Shown piece by piece: positions 45,698 through 55,544 of a stretch of DNA of 64,000 bases. Numbering within the stretch: the stretch's first letter is position 1; every line of letters starts with the position of its first letter. Origin of the DNA: JANRJY01 sp033763735. GTDB lineage: Bacteria; Bacteroidota; Bacteroidia; Cytophagales; UBA9547. Both the position numbers and the translations under genes were made by a program. Location: contig JANRJY010000069.1 of assembly GCA_033763735.1 (NCBI GenBank), positions 73,653 to 137,652 of the forward strand, in the 5' to 3' direction. The notes under the pieces are model-generated. The model worked only from the letters and a program-made list of their open reading frames with translations. It searched no databases and was not told where the DNA came from.

Positions 45698-47119
45698 CTA
45701 CTTTCTTTTAAAGATTCCTTTGAAAAAAGTTCCGATTTTATCAAATAATACTGCAAAGTAATCCATTTCAAATATTCTGGAATCGCTTCGTGCTTGGTTC
45801 AAAAAGAATAGTCCAATTGGAAAATAAAGCAAATTTCCAAGCCACATACCCAATCCAATTGGAAAAAGTCCTTCCTTAGTCCATTTTTCCATAACAATGG
45901 TAAGTATATAGTAAATTATAAAAAATATTATCGAGACTAGTGTTGGAACTCCCAATCCACCTTTCTTAATTATAGCACCTAAAGGAGCCCCAATCAAAAA
46001 CATAGCAATGCATGCAAATGAAAAAGTAAATTTTTTGTACCATTCTATTTCAAAGCTATTGGCATCGCGTTTCATGCCATCCATTCTTTGTTTTTGAGAG
46101 TCAATATATGACCGAACACTACGGGCCGTATTAGTAGCATAACTCAGTACATTTTTCTTTAAAACCGTATCCTTATTATAATCATATTTTCGATAACTCG
46201 AACGTTTGGTATTTGAATCCACTCTATAGGAGTAATTGTAAAAAGGTTTAATGCTATTATAAGTAACTTTTACCAAGCTGTCATTTTCGGCATGAAGTGA
46301 ATCCACATCTTTTTGTAACTCAACTACATTACGCATGATTTTGTTATTTGCAAAAAGCTCTTCCTGTGTTCGTTGTAAGTCAAATGATTCCATACTGAAT
46401 ACAAATCGACTTTTTACAAAATTATTTCGTACATATTGATCTGAAACAGGAGTTTGGTTTTCAATTACTTCTGAAAAAGAATTTCCATTGTATAGCTCCA
46501 TTACTAAATACTTATCATTCATCATCATAAACATTTGACCTGAATCGGCCATGATTAGGTCAATATTACCTCTACCTTTGGTATGGTCATAAATCATTAC
46601 CCCTTTTAAGCTTTTCCCGTCCGGATATTTTTTAGTGACTTTAATACTATAACCTGGGAGCCCATTGTAAAAAGCCCCTTCCTTAAAATCAAAAGTTGGT
46701 TTTTTTTGTCGTACGTCATACATTAAACTAAAAGCTTTCAAATTTGCTTTCGGAACAATATTATTATTTATAAAAAAAGCAATAAAGCACAAAATCACAG
46801 CAATCATAAAAATAGGAAAAATGGCCCTCACAAGTGAAATGCCTGCACTTTTAACTGCTGTAAGCTCAGAGAATTCACCCAAATTACCAAAACATATAAG
46901 GCTCGATAGTAATACTGCCAAAGGCAATGAAACGGGTGTTACATTAATGGAGAAATAAAAAAGCAATTCCAGAAATACTTCTGCACCTAAGCCTTTTCCC
47001 ACCAAATCAGGGAAATAACGAATCAAATATTGTATTAGAAATATAAAAACAACAACTAAAAATGTAAGAACAAACGGTCCAAAAAATGCTTTTAATACCA
47101 GTTTGTCAATTTTTTTCAT
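45698..47119 (-). CDS. LptF/LptG-family permease
   Basis: A 473-aa inner-membrane protein of the YjgP/YjgQ family, a permease partner of LptB that moves lipopolysaccharide to the outer membrane. Three hydrophobic segments lie in the first 125 residues, a periplasmic domain at about 130-345 (YSIKVTKKYPDGKSLKGVMIYDH) and three more membrane segments at the end (FACIAMFLIGAPLGAIIKKGGLG). Length is long, with an inserted charged stretch at about 265-345, as in other Bacteroidota. It overlaps the START-like gene by 4 bases. Confidence 0.92.
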   Translation of the reverse strand: MKKIDKLVLKAFFGPFVLTFLVVVFIFLIQYLIRYFPDLVGKGLGAEVFLELLFYFSINVTPVSLPLAVLLSSLICFGNLGEFSELTAVKSAGISLVRAIFPIFMIAVILCFIAFFINNNIVPKANLKAFSLMYDVRQKKPTFDFKEGAFYNGLPGYSIKVTKKYPDGKSLKGVMIYDHTKGRGNIDLIMADSGQMFMMMNDKYLVMELYNGNSFSEVIENQTPVSDQYVRNNFVKSRFVFSMESFDLQRTQEELFANNKIMRNVVELQKDVDSLHAENDSLVKVTYNSIKPFYNYSYRVDSNTKRSSYRKYDYNKDTVLKKNVLSYATNTARSVRSYIDSQKQRMDGMKRDANSFEIEWYKKFTFSFACIAMFLIGAPLGAIIKKGGLGVPTLVSIIFFIIYYILTIVMEKWTKEGLFPIGLGMWLGNLLYFPIGLFFLNQARSDSRIFEMDYFAVLFDKIGTFFKGIFKRK

Positions 47120-47514
47120 CCTCCGGTTTTTTCTTTAAGGGTTTTAATAAAATTATCCCACATTTCATTGAGTTCAATTTCATCATCCATTTCAGAAAAA
47201 TCTGTAATTTTTAAATAAGTGAGACCAGTAAGTTCGTCCAGTGTCATTTTAAACTCAACATAATTTGGAATACCTGAATCATCACCCGGTTTAGGAAAAA
47301 ATTCGTATTTGACATAGCTATTTACTTTGTGCATTTTCAATAAAGCCCTAAGCGGTTCTCCTTGCCATTCGAAGTGATAAACCTTATCATTATCGATCCA
47401 TACTTTGTCAACAAACCATTCTTCAAGTTGTTGAGAATTAGTAAAATAAGGGTAAAGCATCTTTGCAGAGGCCTTAAAATCATATTCCTTAGTAAATTTA
47501 TATTTGGATGGCAT
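47116..47514 (-). CDS. START-like domain protein
   Basis: A 132-aa soluble protein with the SRPBCC/START-like pattern: KYKFTKEYDFKASAKMLYPYFTNSQQLEEWF at the start, central strands (YHFEWQGEPLRALLKMH, YVEFKMTLDELTGLTYLKITDF) and a C-terminal helix (MWDNFIKTLKEKTGG). The domain makes a cavity for hydrophobic ligands. Its stop overlaps the ATG of the Lpt permease by 4 bases; this pair recurs in Bacteroidota, so a lipid-related task is possible. Confidence 0.85.
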   Translation of the reverse strand: MPSKYKFTKEYDFKASAKMLYPYFTNSQQLEEWFVDKVWIDNDKVYHFEWQGEPLRALLKMHKVNSYVKYEFFPKPGDDSGIPNYVEFKMTLDELTGLTYLKITDFSEMDDEIELNEMWDNFIKTLKEKTGG

Positions 47515-47601
47515 ATTTAAAAATTTATTTGTGTTGGTTAAGTCTGCATTTTGAGCACAATAATAATGCTTGTTAATTAATTTTGAATCACTAAATATTT
47601 T

Positions 47602-48537
47602 TTATTCCAAATGATTTGTTAACATAAATTGGTCTATCATTTCTCGATTTGGAATTGATGGTTGCGCTCCAAGTTTGGTAACAGACAATGCTGAAGCTGC
47701 ACTTGCAAAAATAATTGCGTCTTCGGTTGATTTTCCTTCCGTATATGCAGTTGCAAATGCACCACAAAAAGTATCGCCTGCAGCTGTCGTATCCAGTGCT
47801 TTGACTTTGAAAGTAGGAATATGTCGTGCTATGGTTTTGCTGTAAACAAATGAACCTTTTGCTCCTAAAGTAATGATTACTTCCTCAGGACCTAAGGCTT
47901 GAATTTTTTTTGCAGCATCTAAGATTTGTTGTGGTGTTTCCACTTTTTGGTTGATCAGAAATTCAGCTTCTGTTTCATTTACCATAAAAGTGTGTATTTT
48001 TTTTAAGTATGAAGTTTCAATATTTCTTGGAGGTGCTAGGTTGAATATAACTTTTTTACCTTTTCTGGCACATACATCCAATGTGTAATATAAAGTATCT
48101 TCAGGTATTTCAAATTGAAGGATTACCCATTCAGCTGCTTCTATTATTTTTTCAATTCCTGCTATATGACTTTTGGTTAATTTATAGTTAGCACCTGGCG
48201 CAACAGCAAGATAATTGGTTCCTGCCTCTCCAATCATAACCAAGGCAGTGCCAGTAGCTACGTTTTTTTCTTTAAAAACATGAGTTACATCTACTTTATT
48301 TTTTTTGAGGTTTGTGATTACTTGTTCCCCTAAGTTATCATCGCCTACACAATTTACAAAACTTACATTACCTCCTGTTAGAGATGCTGCTACCGCCTGA
48401 TTTGCGCCCTTTCCCCCAAAAGTTTGAATAAAAGCACCATCTGTCACTGTTTCTCCAAGTTTGGGCAAACGAGGAAGTTTCATAATCATATCAACATTGG
48501 AACTCCCAATGACTAAAATAAGGGGTTTTGGAGGCAT
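47602..48537 (-). CDS. rbsK: Ribokinase
   Basis: A 311-aa PfkB-family sugar kinase that phosphorylates ribose at O5. The signature GGKGANQAVAASLTGG is at about residues 42-57, with DTTAAGDTFCGAFATAY near residue 250 holding the catalytic Asp. The opening IGSSNVDMIMKLPRLPKLGETV fits ribokinase better than fructokinase. It follows lon by 5 bases and is probably co-transcribed. No ribose transporter genes are nearby. Confidence 0.92.
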   Translation of the reverse strand: MPPKPLILVIGSSNVDMIMKLPRLPKLGETVTDGAFIQTFGGKGANQAVAASLTGGNVSFVNCVGDDNLGEQVITNLKKNKVDVTHVFKEKNVATGTALVMIGEAGTNYLAVAPGANYKLTKSHIAGIEKIIEAAEWVILQFEIPEDTLYYTLDVCARKGKKVIFNLAPPRNIETSYLKKIHTFMVNETEAEFLINQKVETPQQILDAAKKIQALGPEEVIITLGAKGSFVYSKTIARHIPTFKVKALDTTAAGDTFCGAFATAYTEGKSTEDAIIFASAASALSVTKLGAQPSIPNREMIDQFMLTNHLE

Positions 48538-48542
48538 AAAAA

Positions 48543-51047
48543 TTAATTATTTGCTATATCTTCAACTAAGGATTTTTGTTGCTTTTCGTCAACAATTGCA
48601 AACTTAACAGGATTTTTTACTTTTTCTTTAAGAAGTGCAATAGATAATACTTCATCCACGTGATTAACATAAGTGATGTTCAAATCTTTAATATACTCCT
48701 TATTAATTTCTTCAACGTCTTTTTTGTTTTTTTCACACATTATTATTGAAGTAATGCCGGCTCGTTTTGCAGCTAATATTTTTTCTTTAATACCACCTAC
48801 CGGTAATACCTTTCCTCTTAGGGTTATTTCACCAGTCATTGCAAGTTTGTTTTTTACTTTGCGTTGGGTGAAAATTGAAGCTAAAGAAGTGAACATAGTT
48901 ATTCCTGCTGAAGGCCCATCTTTGGGAACGGCTCCTGCAGGTACATGTATATGCAAATCGTAATTATCAAATATTCTGTAGTCAATGTCCAACTTATCGC
49001 AATTGGCTCTGAGGTACGACAAGGCAGCAATGGCAGATTCTTTCATTACATCACCTAACTGACCGGAAAGTGTAAGTTTTCCTTTTCCTTTACTTATACT
49101 GGATTCAATCACCAATATCTCTCCACCTACTTGGGTCCAAGCCAATCCTGTAACAATGCCGGCTGCTTCATTGTCCTGATACATTTCTCTGTCAAATGAT
49201 TCAGAGCCCAGCATTTTTTCAACATCTAAAGGTTGAACTATTGAAGGGAATGCTTCTTCCATAGCTTTTGATTTAGCAATTTTTCGGCAAATCTTACCAA
49301 TTTGACGTTCCAATTGGCGTACACCGGATTCGCGAGTGTAGCTATCCACTACTTTAAATAAACCTTTGTCTGACAATGTAAAGTCTTTAGGTTCAAGACC
49401 GTTCTCTTTCTTTTGTTTTGGAAGAAGGTGTTTTTTGGCAATTTCCAGTTTTTCTTCAGTTGTATATCCGTTCAATTCTATGATTTCCATCCTATCTCGC
49501 AAGGCAGGTTGAATAGTATCCAAAGCGTTGGCGGTAGCTATAAACATAACTTTAGAGAGGTCAAAAGGCACATCCAAATAATTGTCCAAAAACTCTAAAT
49601 TTTGTTCCGGATCAAGTACTTCAAGCATTGCCGAAGAAGGATCACCTCTGAAATCATTTCCTATTTTATCAATTTCATCTAAAATAAATACAGGATTTGC
49701 GGAACCGGCTTTTTTCAAATGTTGAATAATTTTGCCTGGCATGGCTCCAATATAAGTTCTGCGATGACCTCTTATTTCTGCCTCATCGTGCAGACCACCA
49801 AGTGACATTCTGACATATTTGCGATTTAGTGCTTTCGAAATTGACTTGCCTAATGAAGTTTTGCCAACTCCAGGAGGACCATACAAGCACAATATCGGTG
49901 CTTTCATATCATTTTTCAACTTCAGAACAGCCAAATATTCAATTATACGTTCTTTTACTTTTTCCAACCCTGAATGCTCGGTGTCTAATATTTTTTTTGC
50001 TCTTTTTAAATCAAAATTATCTTTAGTATATTCATTCCAAGGAAGGTCTACCATATATTCCAAATAGTTCATTGCTATAGGGAATTCCGGAGACATATTG
50101 TTCATTCTTGAGGTTTTATTCAGCTCATTTTCAAAAAGTTTGGCAGCTGCTTCAGACCATTTTTTAGCTTTGCCTTTAGTTCGAAGTTCTTCTATTTGCT
50201 TATCTGAACTTTCCTGCCCCAACTCATCTTGAAGTACTTTCATTTGTTGCCTCAAAAAGTAGTCGCGTTGTTGTTGGTCAATATCGGAGTGTGCTTTCGA
50301 TTGTATTTCGCGCTTGAGCTCAAGTAGTTGAAGGTCTTTAAGCAAAAATTGCAATAATAATTCTGCTCTTTTAATACCTTCATTGATTTCTAAAAGTTTT
50401 TGTTTGTCACTAATATCCGCATTGATATTGGAAGACAAAAAATGTGTCAAAAAAGATGAACTTTCAATATTATCAATGGCAAATTGCGCTTCGCGTGGGA
50501 TTTCCTGATTCAGTTGCATAATTTTTCGTGCATTTTCACGAATGCTTTGAATCAATAGTTTTTGTTCTTTGCTCAATTTTGTGGGAAAACTTTCAGGCAA
50601 TATTTTGACCTTAGCAGTCATGTAAGGCTCGGTTTGGGTAATTTCCAATATTTTGAATCGGGAAGTACCTTGGATTATTATTGTGGTGTTGCCATCCGGT
50701 AATACAAGTAATTTTAATATTTTGGCAATGGTGCCTACCAAATAAATATTGTCTTTGTTGGCATCCTCAGTTGCTGGAGCCATTTGGGCAACTACCCCTA
50801 TGGTTTTGTCGCCTTTATATGATCTTTTTACGAGTTTAATGGCTTTTTCTCTTCCTACAGTTATAGGTAGCACCACACCCGGAAACAATACTGTATTTTT
50901 TACAGGAAGGATCGGTATGTTTTCGGGTATTTTGGCATTATCGTCATTTTCACCTGAAGGCATTAATGGAATTAATTCGCCATCATCTATTGGAATACTT
51001 TGTAATAAGGTTGTAATCATATATTTGTTTTCTCTTGAACCACTCAT
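48543..51047 (-). CDS. lon: ATP-dependent protease Lon
   Basis: An 834-aa cytoplasmic protease degrading damaged and regulatory proteins. The N-terminal substrate domain covers about residues 40-235 (ILPVKNTVLFPGVVLPITVGR). The AAA+ module has Walker A GPPGVGKTS near residue 390, Walker B FILDEIDKI near 455. The C-terminal protease domain has the catalytic Ser in KDGPSAGITM and Lys in GGIKEKILAAKRAG, forming the Ser-Lys dyad. ATG 51047 is used; ATG nine codons downstream is an alternative. Full length and intact. Confidence 0.97.
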   Translation of the reverse strand: MSGSRENKYMITTLLQSIPIDDGELIPLMPSGENDDNAKIPENIPILPVKNTVLFPGVVLPITVGREKAIKLVKRSYKGDKTIGVVAQMAPATEDANKDNIYLVGTIAKILKLLVLPDGNTTIIIQGTSRFKILEITQTEPYMTAKVKILPESFPTKLSKEQKLLIQSIRENARKIMQLNQEIPREAQFAIDNIESSSFLTHFLSSNINADISDKQKLLEINEGIKRAELLLQFLLKDLQLLELKREIQSKAHSDIDQQQRDYFLRQQMKVLQDELGQESSDKQIEELRTKGKAKKWSEAAAKLFENELNKTSRMNNMSPEFPIAMNYLEYMVDLPWNEYTKDNFDLKRAKKILDTEHSGLEKVKERIIEYLAVLKLKNDMKAPILCLYGPPGVGKTSLGKSISKALNRKYVRMSLGGLHDEAEIRGHRRTYIGAMPGKIIQHLKKAGSANPVFILDEIDKIGNDFRGDPSSAMLEVLDPEQNLEFLDNYLDVPFDLSKVMFIATANALDTIQPALRDRMEIIELNGYTTEEKLEIAKKHLLPKQKKENGLEPKDFTLSDKGLFKVVDSYTRESGVRQLERQIGKICRKIAKSKAMEEAFPSIVQPLDVEKMLGSESFDREMYQDNEAAGIVTGLAWTQVGGEILVIESSISKGKGKLTLSGQLGDVMKESAIAALSYLRANCDKLDIDYRIFDNYDLHIHVPAGAVPKDGPSAGITMFTSLASIFTQRKVKNKLAMTGEITLRGKVLPVGGIKEKILAAKRAGITSIIMCEKNKKDVEEINKEYIKDLNITYVNHVDEVLSIALLKEKVKNPVKFAIVDEKQQKSLVEDIANN

Positions 51048-51129
51048 CCTTTTCCTTGTATTAGAACATATGATTTATCAATTATTATGCCAATGTTAAT
51101 TTATTAATTCAGAACTTTATTGAAGTAAA

Positions 51130-53433
51130 TTACTCAATTAATAGTTTTTTGGAAATAGTGGTGTATTTATTACTAAAATTAACAAAATATAATCCCGATG
51201 AAAGCATAAGTGATATTTTATTTATTTCATTAGATTTCAAATTATAGTCACACATTTTCTTGCCGGTAATATCAGTAATTTGAACAATGCCTTCGCTTGA
51301 AGCAATCAAATTCAATTTACCTGATGTTGGATTTGGATACATTTCAAAGTCAATTTTGTTAATCAATGATTGGGTATTAATTCCTATGGTAGTAATTGGT
51401 GGATCAGGTGGTTTGGGCACAATGGGTGTATTTTTTTTGCCGTTGTTCAACAATATCACGCCACCTCCATTGGTACCAATAATTATTTCTTTATAACCAT
51501 CATTGTTTAGATCACCGGTCGCAACTGTACAAAAAGCTCCAAAATTTTTTGTTCCAGCATATCCATCCAAATTATTGTAAATTATATTTGTATCAACTTT
51601 TGAGAAAGGTGAGGTAAGTGACTGATTATTAAATTGAAATACTTTCAATATCCCATTTCTATCGATAGAAATCAACTCTGTAGTGTCTTTGCTATTCAGT
51701 TGAGTTAAATGAACCGAGAAATATTGTTTATCCGCATCATATACAAAACCACCAAAAGTGCTATTTTGAAGGTTGAATGAAGGACTTTGGGCTGTTCCTG
51801 TATTTTTAAAATATTGAAGCTGACCAGTATATTTGGATATCAATAAATCTACCAGATTGTCTGAATCTATTTTAAATAAAAATGCTTTATCATTTCTATT
51901 TAATAACACCACACCTGAAGCGCCATTGTTAATTGAAAATGTTTGTAATTGACTTAAGTCAAAATTATATGGTTGATTTTTGGAAGAGGAATTTAAAATG
52001 TATTTCACTTCAACATTTGCAGTATTCAATTCATAACACAAAAAATATAGGTCAGTTAATGAGTCATTATTAATATCCGTAAATCCGGGTGTTAGATAAG
52101 AGAAATTATTTCCTGATAAACTTAGATAATCATTTGTTTCAAGAGTAAAAATCGCAGAGTCTTTGGTGCCAATATTTTTATATAGTGCCAAGCTGGATTT
52201 ATATTGCCCATTCATAATTGAACCTTTGTTTCCAACGAATAAATCTAAATCGCCATCAGAATCATAATCGGATAAAGCTGGAGTTGCATTTTCACCAACT
52301 TCAATCATATCTGATTGCAAAAAATCATTTTGTTTGAATTTAAAACTGGTTGAAGTGTTAGTTATTGTGTCTTTGTAGTACCAAAGCGAATGCTTAAGGT
52401 CATTATTGATTGAACTACTTAAAATGTAGGGAGAAGCAAGCATATCCTTTTTGCCATCGTTGTCAATATCTTGAAAAACTGTTAAGGGAAATATTGCCGC
52501 ATTAATCGGATAATCGGTTGGAAAATCATGAATGACACCTGTTATTGTTGGATGCAAATTCGTTCCTGAGTTTGTCAAAGCAACTACGGTATTGCAGTTC
52601 AAGTCTGATGTTATTATATCAAATTTCCCATCTTTATTGATATCAAATATGGTTGTAAACGAACCTTGATGCTGCGTTCTGGATACCGGGTCGCCTATAC
52701 CTCCAACTGCTCTGGTACATACTTGATTTAAAGAAATTAGATTTTGACAGTCAGAACCCACCAAAAAAGTACCATAACATGACGAGTATTTTTGAAAAAT
52801 TAAGCTATCACAGTTATTGTAGGTTTCTTTACTAGTATTTAAGAAAAGTTCTACCCCCGATTGTTGGGCGCCATTATAATTTAATATATCCAAATCACCA
52901 TCATTATCAATATCAATTATGGAAGGATATTCATTGGATGCTATAATAATATCGAAAACTTGGTTGGATGCTCCTGTTCCATTTAAATAACTCCCTGCAA
53001 GTTGCCAATTTAATTTATTTCCTGAACTTACATTTTTGTATACTTTTAAAAAGTAAAAAGAATTAGAAACATAGCCATCTCTGGTAAATATGTCTTTTTT
53101 GCCATCACAATTATAATCTGCCAGTACAATCCAACTTAATATTTTAGGGAAGAAGGATTCATATTCCGGTGAATGAAAATAGTCACCATTTTTGTAAATG
53201 TAAGTTGATATTCTATTTCCTATTACATCAAATAATACTAAATCTTCAAATTGGTCTCCATTAAGATCCATTTTATTAACTTGGATTGAATTAATCCCTC
53301 CTGCCCAAGCATTTTTAAGGTTTTTGCCACTTGAAGAAACAATGGTTGAGTTGTTTTCTCTGAAAATATAATTTTGACCAAAGGATTGGAATAGAATGCA
53401 ATTAAAAAATATAACAAGGAAAAAATTCCTCAT
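51130..53433 (-). CDS. VCBS/FG-GAP repeat protein with T9SS signal
   Basis: A 767-aa exported protein. The signal peptide spans residues 1-19 (cleavage near FGQ). The body contains many calcium-binding-like VCBS/FG-GAP motifs (DLNGDQFEDLVLFD, DIDNDGDLDILNYNG, DYDSDGDLDLFVGN, DLNNDGYKEIIIG) that probably make a seven-bladed propeller. The end is a T9SS type A domain (MYPNPTSGKLNLIAS...LSSGLYFVNF). Only 5 bases separate it from fcl upstream, so it is translated in the GDP-fucose operon. Confidence 0.9.
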   Translation of the reverse strand: MRNFFLVIFFNCILFQSFGQNYIFRENNSTIVSSSGKNLKNAWAGGINSIQVNKMDLNGDQFEDLVLFDVIGNRISTYIYKNGDYFHSPEYESFFPKILSWIVLADYNCDGKKDIFTRDGYVSNSFYFLKVYKNVSSGNKLNWQLAGSYLNGTGASNQVFDIIIASNEYPSIIDIDNDGDLDILNYNGAQQSGVELFLNTSKETYNNCDSLIFQKYSSCYGTFLVGSDCQNLISLNQVCTRAVGGIGDPVSRTQHQGSFTTIFDINKDGKFDIITSDLNCNTVVALTNSGTNLHPTITGVIHDFPTDYPINAAIFPLTVFQDIDNDGKKDMLASPYILSSSINNDLKHSLWYYKDTITNTSTSFKFKQNDFLQSDMIEVGENATPALSDYDSDGDLDLFVGNKGSIMNGQYKSSLALYKNIGTKDSAIFTLETNDYLSLSGNNFSYLTPGFTDINNDSLTDLYFLCYELNTANVEVKYILNSSSKNQPYNFDLSQLQTFSINNGASGVVLLNRNDKAFLFKIDSDNLVDLLISKYTGQLQYFKNTGTAQSPSFNLQNSTFGGFVYDADKQYFSVHLTQLNSKDTTELISIDRNGILKVFQFNNQSLTSPFSKVDTNIIYNNLDGYAGTKNFGAFCTVATGDLNNDGYKEIIIGTNGGGVILLNNGKKNTPIVPKPPDPPITTIGINTQSLINKIDFEMYPNPTSGKLNLIASSEGIVQITDITGKKMCDYNLKSNEINKISLMLSSGLYFVNFSNKYTTISKKLLIE

Positions 53434-53438
53434 AATTT

Positions 53439-54389
53439 CTAAACACTTTCAAGTACACCAGCAATAAATTGTTTTTGATATTCTTTGTATGTACGATTAA
53501 TGCCTTCTTCAAGTTTGATTTTGTACTTCCAACCTAAAGAATTAATTTTTGAAACATCAAGTAACTTTCGAGGAGTTCCATCGGGTTTTGAAGTATTAAA
53601 TCTTAATTCTCCGTTATAACCGGAAATTTTTTGAACCATTTCTGCCAAATCTTTAATACTGATATCTTCACCTGAACCAATGTTTATAAGTTCCGGGTCA
53701 TTGTATTTTTCCATCAAAAATACACAAGCTTCAGCTAAATCATCGGCATGTAAAAATTCTCTGCGCGGGTTACCTGATCCCCATACTTCTACAAATTCTG
53801 CATTGTTCATTTTGGCTTCGTGAAATTTACGAATCAATGCAGGTAAAACATGCGAATTGTTAAGGTCATAGTTATCATTAGGACCATACAGATTAGTAGG
53901 CATAACCGAAATAAAGTTGCACCCATATTGCTTTTTGTAAGATTCACAAGTTTTAATTCCTGCGATTTTGGCAATTGCATAAGGTTCATTAGTATACTCT
54001 AGAGTATTTGTTAACAAATACTCTTCTTTAAGAGGCTGAGGAGCATACTTTGGATACACACAAGAAGAACCAAGAAATAACAATTTTTTTACATTATTTA
54101 AATATGCTGCATGAATTACATTGCATTCAATCATCAAGTTTTGATAAATAAAATCGGCTCGATAATTATTATTGGCTTGAATGCCACCTACTTTGGCAGC
54201 TGCCAAAAAAACATATTCAGGTTTTTGGGTTTCAAAAAAATTATTTGTGGCTTTTTGATCTGTTAAATCAAGTTGTTTAGAGGTGCGAGTAATTATATTA
54301 TTAAAACCTGCTTTTGACAAATATCTAAATAAAGCAGAACCAACCATACCATTGTGGCCTGCAATATAAATTTTGGAAATTTTATCCAT
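53439..54389 (-). CDS. fcl: GDP-L-fucose synthase
   Basis: Epimerase/reductase that turns GDP-4-keto-6-deoxymannose into GDP-L-fucose with NADPH. The NAD(P)-binding motif [11 protein letters not shown] is near residue 10, catalytic Ser in GSSCVYPK near residue 105 and the Tyr-x3-Lys dyad in YAIAKIAG near residue 137; [23 protein letters not shown] and [16 protein letters not shown] are also conserved. Length 316 aa is usual. It starts 1 base after gmd. Confidence 0.96.
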   Translation of the reverse strand: MDKISKIYIAGHNGMVGSALFRYLSKAGFNNIITRTSKQLDLTDQKATNNFFETQKPEYVFLAAAKVGGIQANNNYRADFIYQNLMIECNVIHAAYLNNVKKLLFLGSSCVYPKYAPQPLKEEYLLTNTLEYTNEPYAIAKIAGIKTCESYKKQYGCNFISVMPTNLYGPNDNYDLNNSHVLPALIRKFHEAKMNNAEFVEVWGSGNPRREFLHADDLAEACVFLMEKYNDPELINIGSGEDISIKDLAEMVQKISGYNGELRFNTSKPDGTPRKLLDVSKINSLGWKYKIKLEEGINRTYKEYQKQFIAGVLESV

Positions 54390-54390
54390 T

Positions 54391-55503
54391 TTATTCTAAA
54401 TATGATTTTACTTTATGACCAGCTTCTTGAAGGTATTTGTCTTTTGAGAATAAATCAAGGTCAGAAGCAATCATCTCTTTTACGAGCATCTTTAAATCAT
54501 ATTTTGGTACCCATCCCAGTTTGGTTTTGGATTTGGTTGGGTCTCCTATTAATAATTCGACTTCTGTTGGTCTGAAATATTCCGGGTCTATTGCGACTAA
54601 TTCAGTACCGATAGCTATTAAGTAATCCGGATTATGGCATTTTTTTACAATACCTTTTTCATTTACCCCGGTTCCTTTAAATTCAATTTCAATTCCACAT
54701 TCCATAAACGACATTCTCACAAATTCACGTACTCTGGTGGTAACTCCCGTAGCAATTACAAAGTCTTCAGGAACAGTTTGTTGTAGCATTAGCCACATGG
54801 CTTCTACATAGTCTTTGGCATGTCCCCAATCTCTTTGAGCATCCAAATTTCCAAGATACAACTTCTTTTGTAAACCTAAAGCAATTCGGGCTACAGCTCG
54901 AGTGATTTTTCTGGACACAAAAGTTTCACCTCTCAAAGGAGATTCATGATTGAAAAGAATACCATTAACGGCAAACATATTGTAAGCTTCTCTATAATTA
55001 ACAGTAATCCAATATCCATAAAGTTTTGCTACCCCATATGGAGAACGAGGATAAAATGGGGTTGTCTCTTTTTGTGGGACTTCTTGTACCAGGCCATAAA
55101 GCTCAGAGGTTGATGCTTGATATATTTTTGTTTTGCCAATTAAATTAAGCATACGAACTGCCTCTAAAATTCGTAAAGTGCCTAATGCATCCACATTAGC
55201 AGTGTATTCAGGCGTGTCAAAGCTTACTTTAACATGAGACATTGCTCCCAAATTGTATATTTCATCCGGTTGTACTTCTTGAATAATTCTTATAATATTA
55301 GTTGAATCTGTTAAGTCACCATAATGAAGTTTGAATTTGACATTTTCTTCATGCAAATCTTTATACAAATGATCAATTCTATCCGTATTAAATAAAGAAG
55401 ATCTTCTTTTGATTCCATGGACAAAGTAACCCTTGTTTAATAAAAGTTCTGCTAAATAGGCTCCATCTTGTCCGGTTATTCCGGTTATTAGTGCAGTTTT
55501 CAA
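54391..55503 (-). CDS. gmd: GDP-mannose 4,6-dehydratase
   Basis: First step of GDP-fucose synthesis: dehydrates GDP-mannose to the 4-keto-6-deoxy sugar. The N-terminal [19 protein letters not shown] binds [14 protein letters not shown] holds Thr/Ser-Glu, and the catalytic Tyr-x3-Lys lies in [15 protein letters not shown]. Length (370 aa) is standard. Start is a TTG at 55503: an in-frame stop sits just upstream and the family starts with MKTALITG. A TAAATTTG element at 55537-55544 may provide a promoter, while asnB upstream is 38 bases away. Confidence 0.96.
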   Translation of the reverse strand: MKTALITGITGQDGAYLAELLLNKGYFVHGIKRRSSLFNTDRIDHLYKDLHEENVKFKLHYGDLTDSTNIIRIIQEVQPDEIYNLGAMSHVKVSFDTPEYTANVDALGTLRILEAVRMLNLIGKTKIYQASTSELYGLVQEVPQKETTPFYPRSPYGVAKLYGYWITVNYREAYNMFAVNGILFNHESPLRGETFVSRKITRAVARIALGLQKKLYLGNLDAQRDWGHAKDYVEAMWLMLQQTVPEDFVIATGVTTRVREFVRMSFMECGIEIEFKGTGVNEKGIVKKCHNPDYLIAIGTELVAIDPEYFRPTEVELLIGDPTKSKTKLGWVPKYDLKMLVKEMIASDLDLFSKDKYLQEAGHKVKSYLE

Positions 55504-55536
55504 TATTTATATAGAAATAGTTATAGTTGTAAAATG

Positions 55537-55544
55537 CAAATTTA
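55537..55544 (-). promoter_or_regulatory. TAnnTTTG element before gmd
   Basis: Minus-strand TAAATTTG, 33 bases before the gmd start and at the very end of asnB. Motif match only; no clear -33 element. Confidence 0.3.
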